From: Chamaelirium japonicum
Lineage: Eukaryota > Streptophyta > Magnoliopsida > Liliales > Melanthiaceae
Length of the DNA: 64,000 nucleotides
Direction: 5' to 3'
Assembly (NCBI GenBank): GCA_947650365.1
Contig: CANTAL010000142.1
Span: forward strand, 434,001 to 498,000
This document shows positions 46,220 to 58,000 of the stretch, piece by piece; within the stretch, counting starts at the first letter, position 1; every line of letters begins with the position of its first letter. A model generated the notes under the pieces. That model had not been told where the DNA came from. It did not search any database and saw only the letters and a list, made by a program, of their open reading frames with translations. Both the position numbers and the translations under genes were made by a program.

Positions 46220-47083
46220 AGCTACCAGCAAAGTCCAAAGACAAGCCTCAGCATTCGAATGAAAAGTTCAAGATGCTCTACACCATCTTGACGCCTAACG
46301 AACTTGGAGAGAGAACTCCGGTGCTCGCAGACAAAGTCCGAAGCGACCATCGCCTCGGCACTCAGCAAGTCCAAAATCCAAGACCTGATCTCGGCACCCT
46401 AGCAAAGCCTAAAGGTCTCAGCCCCAACACATCTCGACATGAAGATCAAAGTCCAACGCGTTCTGCAGCATTCAGCTAACGTCGCTCCAAAGGCAGGACA
46501 TCCCTCAAACTTACCAAGTCACTACAGAAGACTTATACCACTCGACACTCATATAAGAGAGCATCACACGCTCTCATGCTCGAGAAAGACGCGTTCTGGA
46601 AGTCCACCACCGATGAGGGGTGAATCTACACTCTTCTATAGCTAGCATCAACATACAAAGACGTGCTCCACGCTCCAAAATTAGTTGCCCAACTCCTGTC
46701 AACTGAAGAGAAAGGAGAAACAATCCTCAACAACTTACATACAAAGGCTCATCAACCATTCGAGACAGCAAAGTCCGAGACCTGAGTCTCGGCATTCAAT
46801 TGAAGTCTTCGCTCATGACCTCCCGTTGCATGGCCTTCAATGCTACGAATTATCGGCCGACCTTCGTCGTCCGATCTTCCAACAGTAGTCGATCCCCTGG
46901 ATCTTTACCAGTTAGCGGCACTCATTCGATTAGCCCTTAGCCTGGAGTTGCCCATGTTCGTCCATGCACTCATAACATGGAGACCCACGAGCTCCAAAAT
47001 GCATCTTCCAAGAACAACCATACATATCTGCTAAACCGAAGTTCGATTAGAAAATTACACTTATACCTGTTGGCGGGCTACAA
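46220..47083. other. Element C internal DNA, no gene recognised
   Basis: Only short open frames; scattered degenerate pieces of the 70-bp repeat (46225-46440 and about 46770-46805). I see nothing else. Confidence 0.5.
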
Positions 47084-47129
47084 TGTAACATCCGCCCCAA
47101 ACATACAAGATTTTGTCCGCTTTGCCCGT

Positions 47130-47206
47130 GCCCGCACGAGAACTTCCCAGGGAGGTCACCCATCCTGGTACTACTCTCGCCCGAGCACGCTTAACTACGG
47201 AGTTCT
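47130..47206 (-). other. 5S rRNA-derived segment in the Cassandra LTR (left)
   Basis: The minus strand reads AGAACTCCGTAGTTAAGCG, then GGGCGAGAGTAGTACCAGG, then ATGGGTGACCTCCCTGGGAA. This corresponds to about nucleotide 42 to near the 3' end of plant 5S rRNA and covers the internal control regions (box A, intermediate element, box C). The first 40 or so nucleotides of 5S are not recognisable. It is a promoter-bearing LTR segment, not a functional 5S gene. Confidence 0.88.
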
Positions 47207-47551
47207 TACGAAATCCGTAGCGGCGCACGGTTTTAAAACGCGTCTTGTATGTTTGGGAGGGGAAATTATATAATTAGCTCAGGATCTCCTTCTCTCCAGG
47301 CGATGTGGGGCTAACTCATGGCCTTGTACACCTCACCTCACCTCACCTCACCTCATCCATCTTGGCATTCCCGCCTCAGGAGTCTTGGCTCTTGGCTATT
47401 GGCCTATTGGATCTTGGTCGTCACAATCCACCCCCCTTAGGGCTACACGTCCTCGTGTAGGGTTAGACCCCCCCATCCCGAGGAGAACCGGCTCTGATAC
47501 CATTTTGTAACATCCGCCCCAAACATACAAGATTTTGTCCGCTTTGCCCGT

Positions 47552-47628
47552 GCCCGCACGAGAACTTCCCAGGGAGGTCACCCATCCTGGTACTACTCTC
47601 GCCCGAGCACGCTTAACTACGGAGTTCT
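47552..47628 (-). other. 5S rRNA-derived segment in the Cassandra LTR (right)
   Basis: Identical copy of 47130-47206, displaced by 422 bp, in the 5' LTR of the TRIM. A Pol III-type internal promoter here could start TRIM RNA; that is known of the family and not shown by this sequence. Confidence 0.88.
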
Positions 47629-47847
47629 TACGAAATCCGTAGCGGCGCACGGTTTTAAAACGCGTCTTGTATGTTTGGGAGGGGAAATTATATAATTAGC
47701 TCAGGATCTCCTTCTCTCCAGGCGATGTGGGGCTAACTCATGGCCTTGTACACCTCACCTCACCTCACCTCACCTCATCCATCTTGGCATTCCCGCCTCA
47801 GGAGTCTTGGCTCTTGGCTATTGGCCTATTGGATCTTGGTCGTCACA

Positions 47848-48578
47848 ACAACGACTGAGATAGTCATTCAATCACAACATTTCGAGAGCATGCAATTGAC
47901 GATTGGGATTTGCACTCACAGCGGGTATAGCATTTGTGGCAAAACACCTCAAGTTGAAGTTCATTCACTACCAAGTGCCCAAATTCACTACCAAGTGCCC
48001 AACAGGATTTAACATCTTTTCATGAGTAGATCAGAGCACCCAACAATTGGGTTGGTTGAATCATATTCGTCCATACCCAAAGGTTTGGTAGAATAGCATG
48101 GTTCGATTGAAAGATGACCATGCAGTCAACAAGGCATCATATCACCATACCTATTTCACGTGGTTTGACACCCAATATCTCCCGATTTGGGCAAACAGCA
48201 AACACGAGGCCTCCAAGCGGTTCAGATTTTTTTTTCATTGCTTTTGGGTACGAGATCAGCGGCCAGGATTCGCCAATGAAACCTCAACTTTCATTTGACT
48301 CACTGTGAGCCCGTGACTCACGTTTGCTGCTGCCCACTACGACCTCCACTGTGAGCCCGTGACTGCACAGTGGCTCAGTGGGGAAGTCACAACCCGTGAC
48401 TGCACAGTGCAGATTTTGAGCATCCAAACCCGTGACTGCACAGTGGCTCCACTCACTCTCTCAATCAGCCTTTGAATGGAGAAAGGTGTAGCGGTGAACT
48501 AACCGGCTAATGCCATCCATTTCCTATCAAGCCCAAAAGCATCCATCAACGGCCCAGATCTGTTTGACCGAGCCAAAG
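47848..48578. other. Element C internal DNA of unknown origin
   Basis: No recognisable gene. It holds three copies of CCCGTGACTGCACAGTG at 48356-48372, 48393-48409 and 48429-48445, plus related GTGAGCCCGTGACTCACG near 48304. Confidence 0.5.
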
Positions 48579-48621
48579 AGGTGCGATCATACCAGCACTA
48601 AAGCACCATATCCCAATAGAA
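48579..48621 (+). other. 5S rRNA 5'-end fragment
   Basis: AGGTGCGATCATACCAGCAC followed by TAAAGCACC matches the start of plant 5S rRNA, continuing with mismatches to about nucleotide 44 (TATCCCAATAGAA). It lacks the internal promoter boxes, so it is not a gene. It is the half of 5S missing from the Cassandra LTRs nearby, but on the opposite strand. Confidence 0.75.
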
Positions 48622-48839
48622 GGGATCGGCCTCCCCTGTTCTTCCAAGCTCTGGAGTGGCAGTCCATCTTTTCCACCTCCGGGACGACGACGACAACGGG
48701 GGATAGCAGTGGATCCGGTGGCAGCTCTCTCTACGCCCTTGGCTACCATCGACAAAACCCACTCGATCAAGCGCAGCTGCAGCTGCAGCGTCCCCATCTT
48801 CACCACCAACGCCAACTCCGCCTCAGATCGGCAGCCGGC
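48622..48839. other. Element C internal DNA, nothing recognised
   Basis: Short GC-rich stretch between the 5S fragment and the dyad array; no feature supported. Confidence 0.4.
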
Positions 48840-49770
48840 GACCGATCGGGCATATTCAGCCGGTCAAGGTTTCAGCGATCGGTCAAAAAGAGGGTTTTTC
48901 TCCAAATTTAATGCAAAATCACCCGATCGATGCTCCGATCGGTCGAATTTGCCCGATCGATCAAATTTGACCGATCGGTCAAATTCGCCCGATCGGCGAA
49001 CCTCGACCCCCTTCTTCCCCTTCGTCCTCCATCTGATCGGCGAAAAACACACTAGATTTGGAGCCAAACGTGGATATTTTGCCGATCAACCATTTCTTGA
49101 CCGGCTGTTTTTGTCCGAACGGTAAATTTCACCCGATCGGCGAAATTCTCCCGATCATCCTCCATCTGATCGGCGAAAAACACACTAGATTTGGAGCCAA
49201 ACGTGGATATTTTGCCGATCAACCATTTCTTGACCGGCTGTTTTTGTCCGAACGATAAATTTCACCCGATCGATGAAATTCACCCGATCGGCGAAATTCT
49301 CCCGATCATCCTCCATCTGATCGGCGAAAAACACACTAGATCTGGAGCCAAACGTGGATATTTTGCCGATCAACCATTTCTTGACCGGCTGTTTTTGTCT
49401 GATCGGCGATTTGCACCCGATCGACGATTTGCACCTGATCGGCGATTTGCACCTGATCAGTAACCTCCTCCCGATCGTCGATCTGCACCCAATCCTCGAC
49501 CGGTTGAATTTGATCGAACGGTTAAAATGACCGAACGGTCAAAACTGACCGAACGGTCAAAACTGACCGAACGGTCAAAACTGACCGATCGATCAAAATC
49601 AACCAATCGGTCAAATTTCTACTGTATCGGTCAAAAAACCATGTTTTTTGACCGATCACCCAATCCTCGACCGGTTGAATTTGACCGAACGGTCAAAATT
49701 GATCGAACGGTCAAAATTGACCGAACGGTCAAAATTGACCGATCGGTCAAAATTAACCGATCAATCGTTT
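48840..49770. repeat. GATCGG dyad array of element C
   Basis: Tandem units with CATCTGATCGGCGAAAAACA starting at 49030, 49163 and 49314 (periods 133 and 151 bp), followed by short GACCGAACGGTCAAAA repeats. The dyad at 49629-49653 has 11-bp arms GGTCAAAAAAC and GTTTTTTGACC. It is the counterpart of 11036-12535 in A and 62200-64000 in D. Confidence 0.85.
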
Positions 49771-49870
49771 TTATACTAACCCTCGACAAGCTTCTTCGTG
49801 CCTTTTTTTCGACAGGGGGTTGTTAATTTTGCACCAAGAATCCAAGCCAGCTAAAGTAGCCTCTAGCTAA

Positions 49871-49885
49871 CTTGGAGGGGGTAAC
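49871..49885 (+). other. Polypurine tract of element C
   Basis: CTTGGAGGGGGTAAC directly before the 3' LTR. Confidence 0.75.
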
Positions 49886-50894
49886 TGTGGGTGCAAATTT
49901 TGGTAAGAAATCTGCAAGTAGCGGGACCCACCGGCCCTGCCTGGTGGGCCCCCGGAGACAACAGCGGGACCCACCGGCCCTGCCTGGTGGACCCCCGAGT
50001 ACCACAGTGGGACCCACCGGCCCTGCCTGGTGGGCCCCCGGAGACTACCACGGGACCCACCGGCCCTGCCTGGTGGGCCCCCGAATACCACAGCGGGACC
50101 CACCGGCCCTGCCTGGTGGGCCCACGAAGACTACCACGGGACCCACCGGCCCTGCCTGGTGGGCCCACGAAGACTACCACGGGACCCACCGGCCCTGCCT
50201 GGTGGGCCCCCGAAGACAACAGCGGGACCCACCCGCCCTGCCTTGTGGGCCCCCGAATACCACAGCGGGACCCACCAGCCCTGCCTGGTGGGCCCCCGAA
50301 TACCACAGCGGGACCCACTGGCCCTGCCTGGTGGGCCCCTGAAGACTGCCGCGGGACCCACCAGCCCTGCCCGCTGGGCCCATGAAGGCAACAACGGGAC
50401 CCACCGGCCTTACCTGGAGGATCCCCAGATACGACAGCAGAAACCGCCATTTACCACCAGAGAATCCTATAAATAGCAGAGCATTCGAATGTAAAAGGAT
50501 AGAGAATTTCTGATTTCCACTCTGAGATCTGATTTTCAGAACCGGAGCTCCGGAATTTCTATCTCCTCACCCTTCACCTCTACTTGATCATCTTCTTGTC
50601 TTTGAAGAGATCAAAAAGACTTTAGTAGCACTCGGCCTGTCGAGGTTACTTCGAGAAAAGTGTTAGTGAATTCGGGTTGCACCCTATAGCACGGAGACGT
50701 AGGCTTCGGCTGAACTCCGAGATCACTTCTCGTGTCAAACACTCTCTCTGATTGCATCTCTCTATTTACATATCAAAAGCTGCAACTCCAATCGATAGAT
50801 CTCCAAACGACAGATTGATCAACGCTCTTCGACTTCAACTTCAATTGACTGGTGAGGCGAGGTCTTCGGGTCGGCACGAAGATTTTCCCCCACA
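49886..50894 (+). repeat. 3' LTR of element C (1009 bp)
   Basis: Same ends as the 5' LTR, with one additional 43-bp U3 unit. Minisatellite at about 49920-50420, TATAAATA at 50468-50475. Confidence 0.93.
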
Positions 50895-50899
50895 CGATC
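50895..50899. other. Right target-site duplication of element C (CGATC)
   Basis: Exact match to 43672-43676; satellite resumes in the same orientation. Confidence 0.93.
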
Positions 50900-51208
50900 C
50901 ATTCTAATTTATTCATACGATCCATTCTTATTCATTCGTACTATCCATTCTAATTCATTCGCACGAATGTATCCAGTCTAATTTGTTCGTACGATCCATT
51001 CTAATTTATTCGCACGATCCATTCTAATTCATTCGTACGATCCATTCTAATTCATTCGTATAATCCATTCTAATTCATTCGCACGATCTATTCTATTTTA
51101 TTCGTACGATCCGTTCTTATTTATTCGTACGATCCATTCTAATTCATTCGCTCGAATGTATCCATTCTAATTTATTCGTACGATCCATTCTAATTTATTC
51201 GCATGATC
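50895..51208. repeat. Satellite array, block 3 (314 bp)
   Basis: Reverse-oriented 23-bp and 28-bp units between elements C and D. It ends GCATGATC immediately before the LTR of D at 51209. Confidence 0.95.
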
Positions 51209-52401
51209 TGTGGGTGCAAATTTTGGCAAGAAGCCTATAAACAGCGGGACCCGCCAGCCCTGCTTGGCGGACCCACAGAGACCATCGCAGGACCCGCCAG
51301 CACTTCGTGGCGAACCCACAGAGACTATCGCGGGACCCACTAGCCCTGCCTTGTTGGTCCACAGAGACTACCGTGGGACCAACTAGCCCTGCATGGTAGG
51401 CCCACAGAGACAACCGCGGGACCCACCAGCCCTGCCTGGCGGACCCACAGAGACTACCGCAGGACCCACTAGCCCTGCCTGGTGGGTCCATAGAGACTAC
51501 CGTGGGACCTACTAGCCTTGCCTGGTGGGCCCATAGAGACTACCGCTGGACCCGCCAGCCCTGCCTGGCGGACCCACGGAGACTACCGCAGGACCCACTA
51601 GCCCTGCCTGGTGGGTCCACAGAGATTACCGTGGGAGCCACTAGCCCTGCCTGGTGGGCCCACAAAGACTTCCGCGGGACCCGCCAGTCCTACCTAGCGG
51701 ACCCACAGAGACCACCGCGAGACCCGCCAGCCCTGCCTGGCGGATTCACAGAGACTATCGTGGGACCCACTAGCCCTGCCTGGTGGTCCCATAGAGACTA
51801 CCGCGGGACCCGCCAGCCCTGCCTGGAGAATCCCCCGATACAACGGCAGGACCCACCAGCCCTGCCTGTGGAATCCCTAAAGACGACAGCGAGACCCACC
51901 AGCTCTGTCTGAGAGATCCCCCAAATACGACAGTAGAAACCGCCATTTGCCCCAGATTTCCTCCCAGGAAATCCTATAAATAGCAGAGCCTTCAAGTAAA
52001 AAAGGAGGCCCAGTTCAAAATTCAAAGCCATAACCAAAATCTGAATTCTGATTTCAGAAACTAGAGCTCTGGAATTCCAGCTTTCAATCCTTCAATTCTC
52101 CTCGGTATTCTTCTTGTCTCTGAAGAGTTCGAAGAGATCAGTAACACTCGACCTGTCGAGGTCACTTCGAGCAAAGTGTTAGTGAATTCGGGTTACTCCC
52201 TATAGCCCGGAGACGTAGGCTTCGGTTGAACTCCGAGATCACCTCTTGTGTCAGTCTTCTCTGTTTGCATATCGAAAGCACTAACTCAAAGTGACCAAGG
52301 CATCGACCTTTGGAGCCACCTTTCAATCAAAGAACTACCATTCAACTTTAATTAACTGATGGAGTGAAGTCTACGGATCGGCACAAAGATTTTCCCCCAT
52401 A
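51209..52401 (+). repeat. 5' LTR of element D (1193 bp)
   Basis: Begins TGTGGGTGCAAATTTTGGC; ends TTTTCCCCCATA, where A and C have CCCACA, so the last CA is mutated to TA. U3 minisatellite at about 51245-51910, TATAAATA at 51975-51982. It aligns with the C LTR outside the minisatellite but is clearly diverged. Confidence 0.85.
51245..51910. repeat. U3 minisatellite of LTR D (about 43-bp units)
   Basis: About 15 diverged units. Some have arms CCGCCAG...CTGGCGG and others CCCACTAG...CTGGTGGG, so pairing of the two arms is kept while bases change. Confidence 0.82.
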
Positions 52402-52404
52402 ATT

Positions 52405-52421
52405 TGGCACCGTCTGTGGGA
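52405..52421 (+). other. Primer binding site of element D
   Basis: TGGCACCGTCTGTGGGA, one base different from A (G to A at a CpG). Confidence 0.75.
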
Positions 52422-52569
52422 TCGAGTGAGAAGCCAAGTTCGTTCTGCAACAAGCATCAGATCGGTTGAGCAAACAACCAATCTAGATAGTCAAACTTCC
52501 CAGCCCCTTCGGTTGAGCAGACAACCGTTAGGATACCAACAATCTTGTTGAATCCTTCACTCTCTCTAA

Positions 52570-55040
52570 ATGGCGAAGACAAAGCATCAAAATCATTCAG
52601 AGGGAAGTAACACACGTCAACCTCATCCGGAGACTCGTTCGATGAGTCAACGGCTCAACTTCGGGCAACCCCTGGCTGTCCCCGAAATAGGGGTTCGTTC
52701 AGGGAGTGGAAGATCGGTCGATCGATCGATCGCACCACCTCCTTGACAATCGATAGGGCAGACTGCCCCTGCTCCTGCTGAAGACCCGCCATCTACCTAT
52801 CAAATCTTAACGGTCGACTTTCAGCTGCTACAATTGGCTAAACAAAATGCCACTCTCACAGCTGAAAGGGATGCTTTCAAGAAGGCAACCTCCGACGCTG
52901 AAATTGCTCTCCCTATCCCTTTATTCGGCGAAAGAGCGGATCTGCCACGGCAATCGATCCACTCCGAACCATGAAGGTCGATGGGCACCGCTGCCCTTGA
53001 GAGGATCCGTCGTGACCCAACCCCCTCTTCTGCTCCATGAAAGCAGAGTATTTGGGATCGTATAGATGATGAGTCCTCTCAGTCATCTTCGGGTCGCAAC
53101 TGTGTCAGGCGGACACAGTCGAAGCCCAACTTGCAAAGAAGGCACCAAATGAAATGGGTACCCTCAAAGGGCAAAGCTTCTGCATCTCTCCCCCTACAAC
53201 ATAAGGCTAGAACGGATCTCCGTCACCGACTCCATCCGGCTACTACTCAAAGGCCCGGACAAGATCTCATAATCTTACCTCTCGATCTGCATCCAGGTCG
53301 AGGGCATGGTCGTAGAGAGGGATACTCCTCTTCTGCTGGACCTCTTCACCGGAACTTATTTCAATCAATATTTCCAAAGCGGTAGAGAACTCCAACTCTC
53401 CCCAAATTCAATTGCCTCAAGGGAGATCCGACTCTCCACATACTGCCATTCAAGTAAGCTTTGACGTCGCATGAGGAAGAGAACAATGTACTCTGTTGCA
53501 CCTTCGTCGGAAGCCTCGATGAGCCATTCCTCGATTGGTACCATAACCTCTGGGCTGGATCCATCACCCAGTTCGGAGTCTTGGCTAACCATTTCGTGCA
53601 ACATTATCAGCTCAACTTGAAGCCGGAGAAGAAGCTAGACTCCCTCTATAGGCTAAGGATGGGTGCAGACGAGAGTCTTCGCAGCTTCACGAGAAAATTC
53701 CGCAACGAACATGCCGCCCTCTCAGGAAGGCATCTGGATGACGAGGCTATCATGTTAGCCTTCCAGAACGCCCTCCGTTTTGATTTGAACATCTACAATG
53801 ATTTTATCCGCAATCTGCCCCCTTCCCTGGGTTCGATGTTCGATCGAATCCAAAGGGAGATCGAAGTGGAAGACGACCAGGTCGCCCGAAAGGGGCGAGA
53901 AACAAAACGACGACCCACTGAAAGAGAAGCCCCGAAGTATGCTACCAAAGCTCACAATGCAGAGGCAGTGGTTCCCCCTGCACCTAAGCGATCAAGGAAC
54001 GACGGATGCAGATCCCCTCCGAAGAAGACTACTTTCACCGATTGGACTCTACCGATCGAGCAGATCCTCGACCAAATTCAACATGAAGAGTTCCTCCGAA
54101 GGCCTAACCCTCTGTACCCCGACACCAAGGTCACAGCAGACAAAACAGTCTACTGTGATTTCCACCACAGCCATGGCCATCCTACCGACCGATGCTATCG
54201 ACTGAGATACCATCTCGAGGATTTACTACACGAAGGCCATCTTCAAGAGTTCGTCAAGTGCGGACAAGATCAACGCCGACCTTCCGCAAAGGGTAAAGAA
54301 GCTTGCTGGGTCCATCAAATCTCCACTTTCAATCACCTATCACTGTGCGTGCCAACGTCTTTGGCATTCATGGGTCATTGCATAATCAGGCATTGACCGG
54401 GAAAGAAGTTGATCAGCAAGTATGACGCATCGTTAACGTTCGCTCTGTAGTGAATAAGGAAGATACCTGGATCGAAAAGCCAGTCAAGGGCTTAACTTGG
54501 CCCTCCATCATTTTCAATGAATCGGACCTTCAAGGAGTCCATACTCCATATCGGGACCCCCTGGTCCTGAAGCTCATTATCGACGGGAGCACCGTCAACC
54601 GCATCCTCATCGACACAGGGAGCTCTATCGATATCATGTTCTCAGACTGCTTCAGGCGCCTAGGACACAAATACTCTAGTTTTGAGGTCGTCCCAACAGT
54701 GATTACGGGCTTCAACGGGGAGCAGAGTGTAACAATGGGCGAATCGAGATTCACCCTCGACCTTAGCCGAGAGACTCGAGTCTCGGTAAGGTTCGCAATC
54801 GTCGAAGGAACATCCAACTACAATATCATAGTTGGTCAACCATTCCTCCATCAGATCAATGTCATCTCCTCCTCCTACCATCAACTCCTTAAATTTGCAA
54901 TGGGAGAGGGTATTGTCTGCATTCAAGGAAATCAACAAACTGGGCAATTCTGCGAAGCGGCTGCTGCAAAAACAGATCACAGAATAAGTCTCGCTCCCCC
55001 AAAGCGACCAAGAGATGAAGCAGGCCCTTCTTCAAGATAG
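52570..55040 (+). pseudogene. gag: Gag-protease pseudogene of element D
   Basis: Starts ATGGCGAAGAC, aligned with the gag start of A. One frame carries stops at 52744, 52972, 53038, 53383 and 53455. The gag core is then open from 53461 (EEENNVLCCTFVGSLDEP, LYRLRMGADESLRSF) through a CX2HX4HX4C knuckle (C-DF-H-HSHG-H-PTDR-C). A one-base deletion near 54310-54360 shifts the frame, with a further stop at 54423. The protease (ILIDTGSSIDIMF) is open in 54450-55040, ending GPSSR at UAG. Where A shows the original codon, most stops are C-to-T or G-to-A changes. Confidence 0.9.
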
Positions 55041-55046
55041 CAACCA
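55038..55046 (+). promoter_or_regulatory. Gag-Pol leaky stop context UAG CAA CCA (element D)
   Basis: UAG at the homologous position to A, followed by CAA CCA, which also fits CARYYA. Pol continues in the same frame. The motif is kept although the third and fourth residues after the stop and much around it have changed. Confidence 0.7.
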
Positions 55047-58000
55047 AAGGAGATCCCACTGTCCGAACCCCCACCGATCGAGTAGGAGGCTTCACCTTCA
55101 ATCGAAGAAATCAATCCAATCAACATCGACAGTGAAGATCTCCCTCGGGAAACCTTCATCGGTACTGGTCTCAGTGACACAGAAGCACGAGACATGGTAT
55201 CGTTCCTTTAATCCAACATCGATGTCTTCGCTTGGTGCTTCGAAGATATGCCTGGGATCAACCCAGATGACGCGTGTCATCGACTCGCAATCAAAGAAGG
55301 AGTGAAGCCCGTTAAGCAAAAACCACGCACAATCCGACCAGAAAGACAAGCCAAAGTTCAAGAGGAGATCAGTAAGCTACTCGCAACAGGCTTCATTCGT
55401 GAAGTAGAGTACCCTACCTGGATCTCCAATATAGTTACTATCCCAAAGAAGAATAGGAAGGTCAGAGTGTACATCGACTTCACTAACCTCAACAAGGTTT
55501 GTCCCAAAGATCCATTCCTCATGCCAAGAATAGATAGACTCGTCGATGCCACTGCTGGTCACGAGCTCCTATCTTTCATGGACGGATACTCTGGGTACAA
55601 TCAAATTCTGCTACATCCGGACGATCGAGAGAAGACTTGCTTTGTGACTGACCGAGGTCTATACTGCTACAACGTAATGCCCTTCGGTCTCAAGAACGTT
55701 GGATCTACCTATCAAAGGCTAGTCACAAAGATGTTCAAAGATCAAATCAGACGCAACGTCGAAGTTTATGTCGACGATCTCCTCACCAAAAGTTCCAATC
55801 GTGAGAACCACCTCTCTGATCTGGCAGAAATATTTCAAATCCTCCGAAAGTACCGCATGAAACTTAACCCGGCTAAATGTGCCTTCGGTGTTCAATCGGG
55901 CAAGTTCCTGGGACACCTTGTGACCAGGAGAGGTATTGAAGCCAACCCCGATCAAATTCGAGCTATCCTCGATATGCCATCACCTACCAATCGGAAGGAA
56001 GTGCAACGCCTCACCGGAAGATTAGCCACCCTTAATCGATTCATTTCGAAATCTTCTGACAAATACAAACCTCTCTTCGACAAGTTGCGAAAGGCAGATA
56101 CCTCCGGGTAGAGTCCAACTTGCGAAGAAATCTTTCAAGACGTCAAGAGATATCTTGTGCGTGCTCCCATCCTAACAGCTTCGCTCCCAAAAGAAGATCT
56201 CTGGCTCTATCTTACCGTCACCGATCAAGCAATCAGCTCGGTCCTGGTCAGTAAAAGAGAAGGTACCGAGCATCCGGTCTACTACATCAGCCATACACTT
56301 CTCCCGACAGAGACTCGCTACTCAAAGATTGAGAAGGTCGTATTAGCCTTACTCACCGCATCACGACGACTCCAACCTTATTTTATCTCCCACCTGATCA
56401 CAGTCGTCTCAGAGCATCCTCTCAAAGATATCCTCGACAAGGCAGGTCGAGTAGGTTGAATGACCAAATGGGTGATCTAGATGAGTGCTCTCAGGGTTCA
56501 ATTCGAATCACGCACTACACTCAAAGGGCAGGCAATTGTCGACTTCCTAGCTGACTTCCCAATGGAAGACCCCATAACTTGGGAGGAAGATGTCGATATG
56601 CACCTCAAAGACGAAGATGAACCTCCGTTCAATCCGACTCCCAAAACCTGTCCAAGTCTTGAGGCTCCTGCTACCTCGCCAACTCGGTGGAAACTCTATA
56701 CTGATGGAGCTTCAAGCACGATCGGTTCGAGAATTGGGATAGTCTTGGTATCCCCCAAACTTGATCATCTTCAAAAGGCCATTCTCTTTGGATTCAACGC
56801 TACCAATAATGAAGCTAAGTACGAATCACTCATCTCTGGGCTTGAAATGGCTGAATCCCAGGGGGTAGATCAACTCACCATCTACAGCGACTCCCAGCTA
56901 ATCATAAGGCAGATCAACGAGGAGTACACAGCACGAGAAGAAAGAATGCAGCATTACTTGGCTCTACTGCGACATCACCAACAACGTTTTGCTAGCATCG
57001 AGTTTATCCAAGTCCCGAGAGCAGAAAATTGAGAGGCAAGTGCATTGGCTAACGCTGCCTCAGTTCTTGGAGACTCACTCGGAGAGAGGCGAATACAAAT
57101 CGACTATCAAGAATCGCCCAAGATTACCCTCGAGCAACAGGTCATCGCCACTACAGAAAGATACAGGGGTGGAGAACAGCCAGCCTCTGATCATGCCACA
57201 ACACATGAACTCGAAGATTAGAAACGGCCAATCTTCGACTTCTTCAAACAAGGTAGAATGCCAGAAGATCCAATTCAAGCCAAAAGACTTCAAAGGAAGC
57301 TTCCATGCTATAGCCTCCAAGGAGAAGATCTATATTTCAGATCGCACAATGGGATGTTGCTTAAATGCATTGGTCCTTTACAAGCAAAGGCAATCTTAAT
57401 CGACATCTATTCCGGAGCCTGCGGGAATCATTCAGGAGGAAGATCTCTTGAAGCCAAGACAAAGCTTCAAGGTTACTATTGGCCGACAATGGCAAAAGAT
57501 GCTCCCCAAGTGGTCCAAAGGTGTGAGCCTTGCCAGCGACACGCTCGAGCTATCCATCTCCCAACAGATGAGCTCCATCAACTAACAAGTCCATGGCCCT
57601 TCCAGCAATGGGGGTTGGACTTCTTGGGTCCTTTCCCACCAATACCAAGCAAGAAGAAGTATCTGCTATTGGCCACGGATTACTTCACCAAGTGGGTCGA
57701 AGCCGTGCCACTCTTCCGAGAGACTAACGATGAAGTCATCAAGTTCATCAGACATAACATCTTCTCGAGATTTGGCACGCCACAAGTTCTTATTGCTGAA
57801 AATGGGGCTCAATTCGATTCCGACAAGTTTCAGAAATTCTGCCTAAATAATGGAATTAAACTTTTCTATTCGACACCAAGGTACCCTCAGTGCAATGGTC
57901 AAGCTAAAGCCTCTAACAGAGCTATCCTTGGTCAACTCAAGAAGAAACTCAATGATAAAAAAGGATTATGGGAGCAAGTCCTACCTGAAGTCTTATGGGG

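Larger units (their letters stand above)
47084..47847 (-). mobile_element. Cassandra-type TRIM nested in element C (764 bp)
   Basis: Two 342-bp direct repeats (47084-47425 and 47506-47847) that look identical flank an 80-bp interior. In element sense (minus) the LTR runs TGTGACGACC...ATGTTACA. Three bases inside the right-hand LTR is TGGTATCAGAGCC (47502-47490), the usual initiator-Met tRNA PBS. Before the left LTR is a PPT, CCTAAGGGGGGTGGA (47441-47427). Each LTR contains 5S rRNA sequence in LTR sense, the hallmark of Cassandra. ACAA flanks both ends (47080-47083 and 47848-47851), a probable target duplication that is one base short of the usual five. It has no coding capacity. Identical LTRs mean a very recent insertion. 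Confidence 0.9.
43677..50894 (+). mobile_element. Element C: non-autonomous deletion derivative related to A and D
   Basis: A 7.2-kb element with 5' LTR 43677-44642, PBS 44646-44662, short remnants of gag (44811-44930) and pol (about 45370-45710), a 107-bp hairpin array (45792-46219), a GATCGG dyad array (48840-49770), PPT (49871-49885) and 3' LTR 49886-50894. CGATC flanks both ends, so it moved as one unit. It keeps cis signals but lacks protease, RT, RNase H, integrase and aORF, so it would need proteins from an A-like partner. A Cassandra TRIM later inserted inside it. Confidence 0.88.

Noticed and set aside
47130-47206. Functional 5S rRNA gene
   Set aside because: The first 40 or so nucleotides are missing, the copy is duplicated within LTRs, and a Met-tRNA PBS lies next to it, so it is a Cassandra LTR.
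46273-47273. Short plus-strand open frames in element C
   Set aside because: They cover degenerate repeats and the Cassandra LTR; there is no recognisable domain.
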